Positions 1 to 6,709 of a DNA stretch of 24,634 bases are shown piece by piece. Origin of the DNA: a bacterium (lineage in GTDB: Bacteria; Patescibacteriota; Minisyncoccia; UBA6257; 2-01-FULL-56-20); the NCBI GenBank assembly GCA_021817655.1, contig JAKAGE010000003.1:1-24634 (forward strand), written 5' to 3'. Under the pieces are notes generated by a model, which ran no database searches, was not told the origin of the DNA, and was given only the letters and a program-made list of their open reading frames with translations. The translations under genes were made by a program, and so were the position numbers. Numbering within the stretch: position 1 is the first letter of the stretch; each line of letters starts with the position of its first letter.

Positions 1-283
1 TCTTCGTCGGGAGAAGGCGAAAATCCTGGAAAACCACGCCGATATGCCGGCGGAACGCCGGCAGCTCGTTGTCCTGCAATTTATTCACTTCATACTGGCC
101 GAAGAACACGCGCCCTTTCGAAGGCTTCTCCTCTCCGATGAGCAATTTGATGATAGTGGATTTTCCCGCGCCGGAGCGCCCCGCAAGCGAAACGAAGTCG
201 CCGGGATCGATCTCGAAACTGATATCTTCCAGCGCGGCGCCGTGCCCGGTGTAATGTTTTGAAACTCCCTGGAAAACGATCAC
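1..283 (-). CDS. ftsE: Cell-division ABC transporter ATPase FtsE, C-terminus beyond window
   Basis: ATP-binding subunit of the FtsEX complex, which couples ATP hydrolysis at the membrane to activation of peptidoglycan hydrolases during division. About 94 residues are visible. The Walker A motif GRSGAGKST lies near residue 38 and the Q-loop stretch VVFQDFRLLP near residue 85, which is the FtsE form of that motif. The Walker B and signature motifs would lie beyond the left edge. I chose a GTG start at 283 because the only upstream ATG (300) meets a stop after six codons and the MIVFQGVSKHY start matches the family. The gene follows prfB by 16 nt, the usual prfB-ftsE order. A TGG-TATCAT box ends 7 nt before the GTG, so it may also have its own near-leaderless transcript. 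Confidence 0.9.
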   Translation of the reverse strand, partial: MIVFQGVSKHYTGHGAALEDISFEIDPGDFVSLAGRSGAGKSTIIKLLIGEEKPSKGRVFFGQYEVNKLQDNELPAFRRHIGVVFQDFRLLPTK

Positions 284-290
284 GGATATA

Positions 291-299
291 ATGATACCA
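291..299 (-). promoter_or_regulatory. Possible extended -10 for ftsE
   Basis: On the minus strand TGG-TATCAT matches the extended -10 form TGnTATAAT at all but one position and ends 7 nt before the GTG start of ftsE. It overlaps the last base of prfB's stop codon. A transcript from here would have almost no leader, as for several other genes in this window. Confidence 0.4.
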
Positions 300-1335
300 T
301 TATTTGCTCGACTGCTCCAGCATGGCCTCGATAAACATATCGATATCTCCGCCGAGCACGCCATCGACGCGCGCCGTTTCCGCGCCGGTGCGATGGTCCT
401 TCACCATCTGATAGGGATTCAGCACGTACGACCGGATCTGATTCCCCCATTCCGGCTTCACTTTCGTGCGGAGCGCCCCCACCTCGTTCACTTTTTCCTG
501 CTCCATCATCTGAAAAAGCTTCGCCTTGAGGATGTGGAGCGCCGCCTCTCGGTTCTGCTGTTGGGAGCGCTGAGCGCGCGAGCTCACGGCGACGCCCGTC
601 GGCAGATGCACGACGCGCACGGCCGTTTCCACCTTGTTCACGTTCTGCCCGCCGGGCCCTCCCGCGCGCGAGAATTCGAACTTGAGGTCGCCCTCGGGTA
701 TGACGAGCTTCGACTCGTCCACCGCAGGCAGGTCGGGCACGACCTCGACGAGGGCGAACGAGGTCTCGCGCGAATGCTTCGCGTTGAACGGCGAGATGCG
801 CACCAGCCGGTGCACGCCCTGCTCGTTCTTGAGGTAGCCGTACGCGTACGGACCGCTCACCTCGAACGAGCGGGAACGCGGATTATCGTCGATGTCGCGC
901 ACTTTCCATCCGCGCCGCTTCGCATAGCTCTCGTACATTTCGCCCAGCATCCGCGCCCAGTCCGCGGCATCGTCGCCGCCCGCGCCCGGATAGATCGCAA
1001 GCACGGCTCCCTGCTTGTCGTAATGCCCGGTGAAAAGCTGGGTCAGCTCGAACTCCCGGAATTTTCGCCTCACCTCATGGAACGCGTCCTCATCGAACTG
1101 AACCTTCAGGTCATCGATGCCGATCCGCACTTCGCTCCACTTTGAAACGATATCGTTCAATTCGCCGAGCTCTTTTGTCTTCTCATCCGCGCTTTTCCGG
1201 TCGGACCAAAAATCCGCGGACGACATTGCCGCTGTGAGCTCCGCGATCCGCTTCCGTTTCGCATCGAGGTCAAAGACGCTCGCCCAACCGGCGAGCTTCG
1301 GTGTCCAATTCGTTCAATTGATCGGCGTGATCCAT
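300..1335 (-). CDS. prfB: Peptide chain release factor 2 with programmed +1 frameshift
   Basis: RF2 recognises UAA and UGA stop codons and triggers peptide release. Translation starts at ATG 1335 and reads 21 codons to CTT (1275-1273) followed by TGA (1272-1270). A +1 shift at CTT-TGA-C resumes at GAC (1271-1269) and gives about 344 aa, slightly shorter than E. coli RF2. The stop-recognition tripeptide SPF is near residues 181-183 and the catalytic GGQ near 228-230. SPF identifies RF2 rather than RF1. A GGGCGAG stretch sits just before the slippery codon and may act as the internal Shine-Dalgarno-like stimulator, though it is weaker than the E. coli AGGGGG. The frameshift makes synthesis fall as RF2 rises. 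The gene starts 19 nt after the zinc-ribbon mini-gene and precedes ftsE, suggesting one transcript. Confidence 0.96.
1269..1275 (-). promoter_or_regulatory. prfB programmed +1 frameshift site CTTTGAC
   Basis: The minus strand reads CTT TGA C at codons 21-22 of prfB, the classic RF2 autoregulatory slip site. Before it the frame encodes ARRLGERL; after a +1 shift it encodes DLDAKRKRIAEL, which continues into the conserved RF2 body. Confidence 0.93.
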
Positions 1336-1354
1336 AAAGGAGATAAACGACTGA

Positions 1355-1573
1355 TTATTTCCCGTTCGATTTCAGAAAATCCTTCTTGGTCGGGTTGCTC
1401 GCACAATACTGACATGACCGGTTGCTTTCAAACGGAGCGCCGCAATACTGGCATTCATCGTCCACTTCAATGCGAGAAGGTCCGCGGGATGGCACCTCGT
1501 TCTCCGCTTTTTTTTCCGCCGGGGGAATATCTTTTCCCTCAAAATCGAAACTCATCTGTTCAGGATTGGTCAT
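1355..1573 (-). CDS. Small zinc-ribbon-like protein, 72 aa
   Basis: Not recognised as a named family. The protein has an acidic, Lys/Glu-rich first half and then two Cys pairs, CQYC (about residue 42) and CQYC (about residue 54), spaced as in a minimal zinc ribbon. The tail is basic. The start at 1573 lies 6 nt downstream of a perfect extended -10 (TGGTATAAT) and there is no Shine-Dalgarno, which suggests a leaderless mRNA. A second in-frame ATG six codons later is possible. Its stop lies 19 nt before prfB, so it is probably the first gene of a prfB-ftsE transcript. A role in translation is only a guess from position. Confidence 0.7.
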   Translation of the reverse strand: MTNPEQMSFDFEGKDIPPAEKKAENEVPSRGPSRIEVDDECQYCGAPFESNRSCQYCASNPTKKDFLKSNGK

Positions 1574-1579
1574 GCTTTT

Positions 1580-1588
1580 ATTATACCA
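1580..1588 (-). promoter_or_regulatory. Extended -10 promoter for the zinc-ribbon/prfB/ftsE group
   Basis: The minus strand reads TGG-TATAAT, a perfect extended -10, ending 6 nt before ATG 1573. It lies directly beyond the 3' end of tRNA-Thr, which is on the same strand. Confidence 0.65.
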
Positions 1589-1593
1589 TTTTG

Positions 1594-1666
1594 AGCCACC
1601 TCCCGGATTCGAACCGGGGACCTTTGCTTTACGAAAGCACTGCTCTACCAGCTGAGCTAAGGTGGC
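1594..1666 (-). tRNA. tRNA-Thr (CGU anticodon)
   Basis: The cloverleaf can be folded by eye: acceptor GCCACCT/AGGTGGC, D-arm GCTC...GAGC, anticodon loop TTCGTAA with anticodon CGT (reads ACG, Thr), and T-arm CCCGG-TTCGAAT-CCGGG. The base after the acceptor is T and no CCA is encoded. The first anticodon-stem pair is a mismatch. Confidence 0.93.
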
Positions 1667-1754
1667 GCTGCTGCACCGCTCACCAGGAAAATATACCGAA
1701 TGGGGCGTTTTTGCGCAATAGAAACGTATATCCGGGGATCATCGGCAATATTTC

Positions 1755-1783
1755 TTTCCATCTCCGCGCGCCTGGAATATAAT
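1755..1783 (+). promoter_or_regulatory. Promoter of the beta-propeller gene
   Basis: TATAAT at 1778-1783 is preceded at 17-nt spacing by TTTCCA (1755-1760), a partial -35 match. The -10 ends 15 nt before ATG 1799, so the leader is only a few nucleotides long and no Shine-Dalgarno is visible. Confidence 0.5.
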
Positions 1784-1798
1784 GATGGCGCATTTGCC

Positions 1799-3190
1799 AT
1801 GAAAAAAATACTCATCGCCGCAGGGTCCGTATTCATCATTGCGCTCCTGTGGGGAGTATGGATGATCACTTTCCGGCATCAATCAGATCCCGCTATCTCC
1901 ACATTCGACCTCGATGCATTCTTTTCGAATGATAAGGATATCGCAATACCTTCCTCCGTTCCGGCATCTCCGCAAGAGATCGCGGCGCAGCCGAAGGACA
2001 CTTCCGCCCTTGGCGGATACAACGTCCTTATCGCGGACCGCGGCAACAACCGAATCATCGAAGTCACGCCCGACAAAAAGATCATTTGGGAGTATGACTT
2101 CAAGGGGCTGCCGGCAGGATACGGCGCCGACGACGCGTTCTTCGGTAACGGCGGCACCACCGTGATAGCAAGCCTTGAGTATTACCACGTCATTGAGGAA
2201 ATAGATTATCGAACCAAGAAAATACTCTGGCAGTACGGGGTGCCGGGGACGCATGGTTCGGGGATCGGCTATCTGTACCACCCCGATGACGCATACCAGC
2301 TCCCCGACGGGAATTTCACCGTTGCGGACATCCAAAATTGCCGTATTCTCGAGATAACGCCCGGCAAAAAGATCGTGCGCCAATACGGCATCACCAGGCA
2401 ATGCGGAACCGCTCCCGGACACCTGGACGCACCCAACGGTGATACACCCCTGTCGAATGGGGACACGCTCGTGAGCACCATCCTCAATCACTCCGTCACC
2501 GAACTGGATCCCCAGTGGCAACCGATATTTTCCATGACCCTGCCGATCCTCTATCCATCCGACCCCCAGCCGACCGCCGCGGGAAACATACTCGTGGCTT
2601 CATATAAAAACCCGGGCAACATCATCGAGATCACGCGACAAGGGAATGTCGTCTGGGAATTCGGCGGGGTGGGCACTACGACCCTCGACAAACCTTCGCT
2701 CGCGATCGAGCTCCCCAACGGCAACATCTTGGCGAACGATGACTTCAATCATCGCGTCATCGTGATCGACAAACAGACCAAACAGATCATCTGGCAATAT
2801 GGCGTAACAGGAAAGCCGGGCAACGGTCCCGGCCAGTTGAACATTCCCGACGGCCTGAGCATCATTGCCGGAACAACGCCGTCATCGACCACTGCGGGAA
2901 ATCCCGCGGTATATGCAGTGGGCGCGGTTACGCGGAATCCCGCTCCCTACATCGGCGCGACGCTTGCCATACGGGGATATCTTCTGGAAAAAGATACAGG
3001 ATACGACATCATTTCGGACGAGCCGACCGGCACCGTCGGCCCTTATGACCTGCCCGTCACCGGACCATTGCTCGCCTCGCTCCACTCCGGAATTTTGTAT
3101 ACCCTGCAAGGGACTTTCCTCGGCCAAGGATTGACGGCACGCAACGGCAATCCCGACCATTTCGCGGTGGATGCGATAGGCACTCCGTAG
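1799..3190 (+). CDS. Membrane-anchored extracellular beta-propeller (NHL/PQQ-like) protein
   Basis: 463 aa. An N-terminal signal anchor (MKK then about 18 hydrophobic residues) precedes a spacer and a propeller of repeated blades. The repeats carry forms such as NRIIEVTP-KKIIWEY, KILWQYGVPG, GNVVWEFGG and QIIWQYGVTGKPGNG, with P(D/N)G turns, as in NHL or PQQ-like propellers. The last 90 or so residues (from about 370) form a separate domain with PYIGATLAIRGYLLEK, which looks like a small OB-like beta domain; this is uncertain. I chose ATG 1799 because the signal anchor begins there and a -10 box lies just upstream. The likely role is binding or structure at the cell surface; no catalytic motif is seen. 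Flanking tRNA genes run on the opposite strand. Confidence 0.8.
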   Translation: MKKILIAAGSVFIIALLWGVWMITFRHQSDPAISTFDLDAFFSNDKDIAIPSSVPASPQEIAAQPKDTSALGGYNVLIADRGNNRIIEVTPDKKIIWEYDFKGLPAGYGADDAFFGNGGTTVIASLEYYHVIEEIDYRTKKILWQYGVPGTHGSGIGYLYHPDDAYQLPDGNFTVADIQNCRILEITPGKKIVRQYGITRQCGTAPGHLDAPNGDTPLSNGDTLVSTILNHSVTELDPQWQPIFSMTLPILYPSDPQPTAAGNILVASYKNPGNIIEITRQGNVVWEFGGVGTTTLDKPSLAIELPNGNILANDDFNHRVIVIDKQTKQIIWQYGVTGKPGNGPGQLNIPDGLSIIAGTTPSSTTAGNPAVYAVGAVTRNPAPYIGATLAIRGYLLEKDTGYDIISDEPTGTVGPYDLPVTGPLLASLHSGILYTLQGTFLGQGLTARNGNPDHFAVDAIGTP

Positions 3191-3207
3191 CATCCCTATA
3201 CATTTTG

Positions 3208-3294
3208 CGGAAGGGGTGGGATTCGAACCCACGGTACCCTTTCGAGTACACCGCATTTCGAGTGCGGCGCCTTCGACCACTCAGCCACCCTTCC
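3208..3294 (-). tRNA. tRNA-Ser (CGA anticodon)
   Basis: Type II tRNA: acceptor GGAAGGG/CCCTTCC, anticodon stem CCGCA/TGCGG with loop CTCGAAA (anticodon CGA, reads UCG), long variable arm with GTAC/GTAC stem, T-arm GTGGG-TTCGAAT-CCCAC, discriminator G. No CCA is encoded. Confidence 0.95.
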
Positions 3295-3351
3295 GTTCCA
3301 CTGCTCTATAGTTGCAAAAAAAACGCCGTATATCAAGGGCGCGAACATGAT

Positions 3352-3380
3352 AAATGGGCCGTCGGGGGAACGGCCCATTT
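3352..3380. terminator. Hairpin, probable terminator downstream of the 79-aa gene
   Basis: Perfect 11-bp inverted repeat (3352-3362 with 3370-3380, 7-nt loop) whose stem ends in A/T pairs. It lies 20 nt past the stop of the minus-strand 79-aa gene. The T-run is short on both strands, so the active direction is unclear; position favours minus. Confidence 0.45.
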
Positions 3381-3400
3381 TAGTAAAGGAATAATCTCCG

Positions 3401-3640
3401 TCAAAGGGTGCCCCATCCCAACTTCATCGAGCACGGGCGACATCCCTTGCAATGAGCGAGCGCTTTCTTCTTTTTCCGCTGCTGATCGAGGGAAAGCGTG
3501 CGATTCCGGAATGCGATGATCATCTCGGCGCACTCCGGCGCGGTGCACACCTCGGACAACTGGCGGCGGGCGGTTAATTCGGGGATGTGAAAATCCACAC
3601 CCACTGCGGTAGCGTTGGCAAGTGCCAGCTCCATCTGCAT
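3401..3640 (-). CDS. Small Cys-containing protein of unknown function, 79 aa
   Basis: Not recognised. The protein has an Ala-rich start, a basic middle (QQRKKKKALAH) and five cysteines: two in CTAPEC and three in CKGCRPC near the C-terminus. The start at 3640 is supported by AAAGGA about 7 nt upstream and by a stop codon directly before it in the same frame. The cysteines suggest metal binding, but the spacing is not a standard zinc ribbon. A frame on the same strand (3333-3713) overlaps it and is less convincing. A hairpin follows the stop codon. Confidence 0.5.
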   Translation of the reverse strand: MQMELALANATAVGVDFHIPELTARRQLSEVCTAPECAEMIIAFRNRTLSLDQQRKKKKALAHCKGCRPCSMKLGWGTL

Positions 3641-3779
3641 ATGTTATTCCTTTTTTGAGGGGATCGGCTTCCCGACGCTGGGTTGAACGGCGAAAAGCAA
3701 CTTTTTTTACCATACTCCTTCCGGAGAAAAAGAAAAGCCGGAACGGTGGATAACTGCCGGCACGGCCAGACGATTACAG

Positions 3780-3801
3780 TGCCCCCCTCGTGGAATCGAA
3801 C
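3780..3801 (-). pseudogene. 3' remnant of a tRNA gene (T-loop to acceptor)
   Basis: The minus strand reads GTTCGATTCC, then CACG, then AGGGGGGCA: a T-loop, the 3' half of a T-stem and an acceptor 3' strand. The matching 5' halves are missing; instead AAAA and the tRNA-Arg terminator precede it. It resembles but does not duplicate the 3' end of tRNA-Arg(CCU) about 100 nt away (shared GTTCGATTC and GGGGGCA). It is either the scar of a deleted tRNA or an old attachment-site copy. Confidence 0.5.
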
Positions 3802-3807
3802 TTTTAG

Positions 3808-3828
3808 AAAAAAGGCCCCAGTCGGGGC
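3808..3828 (-). terminator. Rho-independent terminator after tRNA-Arg
   Basis: The minus strand reads GCCCC-GACT-GGGGC followed by C and six T. It is a short, G+C-rich stem with a T-run, about 60 nt past the mature 3' end of tRNA-Arg(CCU). Confidence 0.8.
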
Positions 3829-3889
3829 GCGACTTTCCTGCCTTCAAAAAAATCAACATTAAGCCTCTCGGTCTGGTCTCACTGCGTTG

Positions 3890-3961
3890 TGCCCCCGGGA
3901 AGAATCGAACTCCCATTTTGCCCTTAGGACGGGCCGGTTCTATCCATTGAACTACAGGGGC
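3890..3961 (-). tRNA. tRNA-Arg (CCU anticodon)
   Basis: Acceptor GCCCCTG/CGGGGGC, D-arm GTTC...GAAC, anticodon loop GTCCTAA (anticodon CCT, reads AGG), T-arm with TTCGATT loop, discriminator A. The first anticodon-stem pair is a mismatch, as in the tRNA-Thr here. No CCA is encoded. A terminator lies downstream. Confidence 0.92.
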
Positions 3962-4040
3962 TTCGAGAACACTATAGATGATTGACGCGAGCGGAGCAAT
4001 ATAGATAGAATGAGTGGCGAGCGATGACTGGCCTCGCTTC

Positions 4041-4111
4041 GGGCTCATAGTAAAATGGTATTACGCCTCCATGGCATGGAGGAGGTCGGGGTCCGATTCC
4101 CCGTGAGTCCA
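4041..4111 (+). tRNA. tRNA-Ala (GGC anticodon)
   Basis: Acceptor GGGCTCA/TGAGTCC with a G3:U70 wobble, the alanine identity pair. Anticodon stem CCTCC/GGAGG with loop ATGGCAT (anticodon GGC, reads GCC). T-arm CGGGG-TCCGATT-CCCCG, discriminator A. It lies 11 nt upstream of tRNA-Ser(UGA), probably on one transcript. Confidence 0.93.
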
Positions 4112-5928
4112 CCGTTACAAATGGTGGGGTGGCCGAGTGGTTGAAGGCGACGGTCTTGAAAACCGTTATACCGGAAACGGTATCGTGGGTTCGAATCCCA
4201 CCCCCACCGCAAAGCAGGAATATCAGCCGAAAAGGGCAGAGTTTGCCCTGTTTTTATTAACTTATTTTTAGGTTCTAACCGATTTGTTGTTGAAGGATAC
4301 TGAACTGCGATGGTCGAATAGAAGTCCAACGGTTTTCGTGCGGAAATAGTGAGTTTTTTATCTTTCAAGACGAGGTTCGAACCCGAGAGGGAAAAGAAGA
4401 TGTCTCGCTTCTGTTCGGGCGTTCCGTTCTCAAACCAGACTCGCGCTGCGGTAGCGAAGTCGAAAGAGTTTTCCGCCCAATCGATCCACTCCTCAACTTT
4501 GCGGCCCGTCGTCTCGCGATCTTTTTCGAGCTGCTTCTTACGGGCCATAAGTTCGTTCCGTTGCGGCTGATATTCTTCAAGCGAGAGTAAACTACCGTCG
4601 GCGTTGTTGGGCGATGTATAGAGCTTGGTGAGGTTCATCAGTCTTGCCACAACCTCTTTGTATTCGCGATCCTGGGAGTCTATGACTGCATTCTGGCTCT
4701 TTACCTGCCATTCCGTGTCGTTGGCGAGTTCTTCGAGTGCCCACTGGGCGAATAATTCGGAAAGGTTGAACTTTTGAAGTTCTTGATCGATAAGCGCTTC
4801 AAGGTTATTGATCGTAACTGATTTTTGAGTGCAGTTGGGATTGATGCGTTTCGTACAGTGGAAGTAAATGTAGTGCAGGATTTTAGGGTCGTCCATATCA
4901 GCAATTTTGGTTTTGCAGTATGGGCAATCAATGCGATCTTTCTTCTCTGCAAACTTTTCCTTACAGTGTGAGCAGATGATCTGATATTTTTCTTCTCCTG
5001 TTATCGCCGCTCCGCATTCGCCGCATTCCATCTTCTCCATGTATATCAGATTGGTCTTTTTGGGCCGCGGCCGTCCTTTGTGCCCGAGCTTTTTCTGAAT
5101 AAGGTCAAACTCCTCAAGAGTGATCATTGGATGATGAGCGCCCTTTTGCAGCACGCGCTCGCCAGTTTCTTGATTGATTGTCCAAAAGTATCCCGCGTAA
5201 AACGGATCAATCAAGGTGCGATAAATATGCGAGATATTCATAGTTTTTCCTCCTTGCCGCCGTTGCGGCTTGGTTTTGAGGCCCCATTTGATAGTTTCTT
5301 CTCGTAACTTCCGTACGGAATAGCCGCCGTCCAAGAATAAGCGGAGGAGACGTTGTATAAGATCCCAACGATCGGGATCGTCGATAATAATGCGCTCTCC
5401 TTTGAGCTTGCTCATGTCATTCAGATAGCCAATAGGGCAAGGGCCAGGACGCCAACCTGCTTTTATTTTTATCTGCTGTCCACGCTTCACATTTTTGCTC
5501 AAATCACGAACGAACTGATCGGCCATGCCGAAATCAACGTACGATATGAGGGCGTTATCCTCTGGGCGATATTCGCGATCAGCTGTAATGATCGCTTTCA
5601 ATTCGCCGCGTTTCAAAAGTCCAAGAATAATCCCAGCCTCCTCTGGGTTTCGCGCGAGTCGATCAAGCTTCCAGCAGACGATTGCATTTATAATTCCTTT
5701 TTTTATCTTGATAACCAACTCATCAAACTGCGGACGGTTATATGGTAATTTCGCCGATCGTTCTTCGGCGAAGTATTCATTGAAGGAGACGCTGGCTTTC
5801 GCGGCGACATCTTCGGCCCATGCGCGTTGAGCGGGGAGGCTTAATACTTGGCGATCTTTATCCTCGCTCGATTTACGGCTATAGTTGGCCCATTTCAAGC
5901 TTCGATAGTAGGTGTCCATAGTGGTCAT
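4045..5928 (-). CDS. Large serine integrase; C-terminus replaced by antisense-tRNA reading frame
   Basis: Site-specific recombinase that cuts and religates attachment sites through a 5'-phosphoserine link. Resolvase domain: residues 12-150, with YSRKSSE (likely nucleophile Ser20) and DRLARN (89-94). Recombinase domain: about 155-285. Cys-pair zinc region: about 302-366 (CGEC, CSHC, CPYC, then two single Cys). Coiled coil: about 410-485, then WFENGTPEQKRD and LKDKKLTI as in CPR integrases. From residue 575 the frame is only the antisense of tRNA-Ser(UGA) and tRNA-Ala and ends at 4045, so the last 53 residues are not native. The native tail is predicted at 12915-13025. The start is ATG 5928 or ATG 5919; neither has a Shine-Dalgarno. 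A hairpin at 4233-4249 lies inside the frame, so a terminated mRNA could lack a stop codon. Confidence 0.9.
   Translation of the reverse strand: MTTMDTYYRSLKWANYSRKSSEDKDRQVLSLPAQRAWAEDVAAKASVSFNEYFAEERSAKLPYNRPQFDELVIKIKKGIINAIVCWKLDRLARNPEEAGIILGLLKRGELKAIITADREYRPEDNALISYVDFGMADQFVRDLSKNVKRGQQIKIKAGWRPGPCPIGYLNDMSKLKGERIIIDDPDRWDLIQRLLRLFLDGGYSVRKLREETIKWGLKTKPQRRQGGKTMNISHIYRTLIDPFYAGYFWTINQETGERVLQKGAHHPMITLEEFDLIQKKLGHKGRPRPKKTNLIYMEKMECGECGAAITGEEKYQIICSHCKEKFAEKKDRIDCPYCKTKIADMDDPKILHYIYFHCTKRINPNCTQKSVTINNLEALIDQELQKFNLSELFAQWALEELANDTEWQVKSQNAVIDSQDREYKEVVARLMNLTKLYTSPNNADGSLLSLEEYQPQRNELMARKKQLEKDRETTGRKVEEWIDWAENSFDFATAARVWFENGTPEQKRDIFFSLSGSNLVLKDKKLTISARKPLDFYSTIAVQYPSTTNRLEPKNKLIKTGQTLPFSADIPALRWGWDSNPRYRFRYNGFQDRRLQPLGHPTICNGGLTGNRTPTSSMPWRRNTILL
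4123..4209 (+). tRNA. tRNA-Ser (UGA anticodon), integration target
   Basis: Type II tRNA: acceptor GGTGGGG/CCCCACC, anticodon stem ACGGT/ACCGT with loop CTTGAAA (anticodon TGA, reads UCA), long variable arm TACCG...CGGTA, T-arm GTGGG-TTCGAAT-CCCAC, discriminator G. Its last three bases begin the CCGCA sequence that is repeated at the far end of the element. The mobile element begins at or just past its 3' end, so the tRNA is left intact. Confidence 0.95.
4207..4223. repeat. Left attachment junction (attL candidate)
   Basis: It contains CCGCA at 4207-4211, overlapping the tRNA-Ser 3' end, and GAATAT at 4218-4223. Both recur at 13020-13030, where they are directly adjacent instead of six bases apart. 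Confidence 0.55.
4233..4255 (+). terminator. Terminator downstream of tRNA-Ser(UGA), inside the integrase frame
   Basis: AGGGCA (4233-4238) pairs with TGCCCT (4244-4249), followed by G and TTTTT on the plus strand. It would end the tRNA-Ala/tRNA-Ser transcript and is supplied by the element. On the minus strand the same stem is followed by TTTT, so it could also stop integrase transcription. Confidence 0.65.
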
Positions 5929-5971
5929 GTTTATTATTGCGCTGTTGTGTTAATAAAGCCAAGTCGTGCAT

Positions 5972-6517
5972 TTAGTCGTCGGATCCTCCTGGAAACGCTT
6001 TCCCAAAGCGTTTCCGCATTTCTCCATATCGAGATTTTGCATCGCGCGTCTCTTGTAAAGAGAAGTCTCTGAAAGTTTTTTCTCGGGTGCTCTCTGTAAT
6101 AGTAAGCCCATTTGGGTATTCTTGTTTGTCGAAATCAGCAATCTGGTTTGTTGGTAGCAGCACCCTTTTGTTAAAGTTTTTTTCAAGGAGCGCCACTAAT
6201 TTTTCAATATTGATTTTGAAATAACGCCTTCGAGGTATGCCATGAAGCTCGACCTCAAGGACGCCAAGGCGTTTCCAAATGCGGATGGAGCGATCCTGTT
6301 CGCTGCGGGTCATTGATGTTTCAGCCCAGACATTTTTTATCGTTTTCCATACCCATCCTTTCTTAGCGCCTTTTTCGTGCCAGAATAGCAATTGAGATAA
6401 AAATAATCCCGCGAGAGCGCTATGGGCTAATTGAGCAAGCAGCGGATTGAATGCAATCGGTTTTGTGCGAAGCTGCTCGATCAGGAGCGAGTTATAATTT
6501 TTGCTGATTTTTTTCAT
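5972..6517 (-). CDS. Winged-helix-like protein of CPR integrative elements, 181 aa
   Basis: I recognise the layout rather than a named family. An N-terminal segment (FNPLLAQLAHSALAGLFLSQLLFWH, quoted in part as NPLLAQLAHSALAGLFLSQL) is followed at about residues 55-110 by a helix-turn-helix-like region with AETSMTRSEQDRSIRIWKRL, LGVLEVELHGIPRRRYFKIN. This pattern resembles phage or plasmid replication and regulatory proteins. The last 70 residues are basic and probably disordered. The start at 6517 has AGGAG 13 nt upstream. The upstream 70-codon gene overlaps it by 26 nt, and the integrase follows 43 nt after its stop, so the three form one minus-strand unit. A DNA-binding role in replication or control of the element is inferred. 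Confidence 0.65.
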   Translation of the reverse strand: MKKISKNYNSLLIEQLRTKPIAFNPLLAQLAHSALAGLFLSQLLFWHEKGAKKGWVWKTIKNVWAETSMTRSEQDRSIRIWKRLGVLEVELHGIPRRRYFKINIEKLVALLEKNFNKRVLLPTNQIADFDKQEYPNGLTITESTREKTFRDFSLQETRDAKSRYGEMRKRFGKAFPGGSDD

Positions 6518-6704
6518 GACTTTGTTTTTCTCCTAACAGCTCGCGATAGCGTTTTTCAAATGTCTTTGGCATCGGCTGGAAAACAACCCGCGCAAGGTTC
6601 AAAAGCCGCTGGCCTTGTTCGGTCGCTTCTTCGCGCGAAATATCCACTCCATATTGCTGTCGGTAGATTTCTCAGTATTTTGTGATGGCTTTTTCGGATA
6701 GCAT
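6492..6704 (-). pseudogene. 70-codon element gene interrupted by an in-frame TGA at codon 11
   Basis: Reading from ATG 6704 gives MLSEKAITKY, then TGA (6674-6672), then EIYRQQYGVDISREEATEQG and RLLNLARVVFQPMPK to a TAA at 6494-6492. The same frame continues cleanly on both sides of the stop. The downstream part reads as a genuine amphipathic protein with a PMPK motif, of a kind I associate with CPR elements next to winged-helix proteins and serine recombinases. A single change (for example CGA or CAA/TGG to TGA) explains the break. UGA is a stop in this genome because RF2 is present. No good restart codon follows; the best is GTG at codon 20. It overlaps the next gene by 26 nt. Confidence 0.6.
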
Positions 6705-6709
6705 GGATA

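Noticed and set aside
3333..3713. 126-codon minus-strand frame with GGAAGGAG directly before its ATG
   Set aside because: The Shine-Dalgarno is too close (1 nt) to the ATG, the translation is low-complexity, and it overlaps the better-supported 79-aa frame for most of its length.
4045..4206. Native protein sequence at the C-terminus of the integrase
   Set aside because: These codons are exactly the antisense of tRNA-Ser(UGA) and tRNA-Ala(GGC); the reading frame there is accidental.
6672..6674. UGA recoding as glycine (as in Gracilibacteria/Absconditabacteria)
   Set aside because: RF2 is present with its frameshift control, and several genes end in TGA at sensible places (14146, 15168, 16040).
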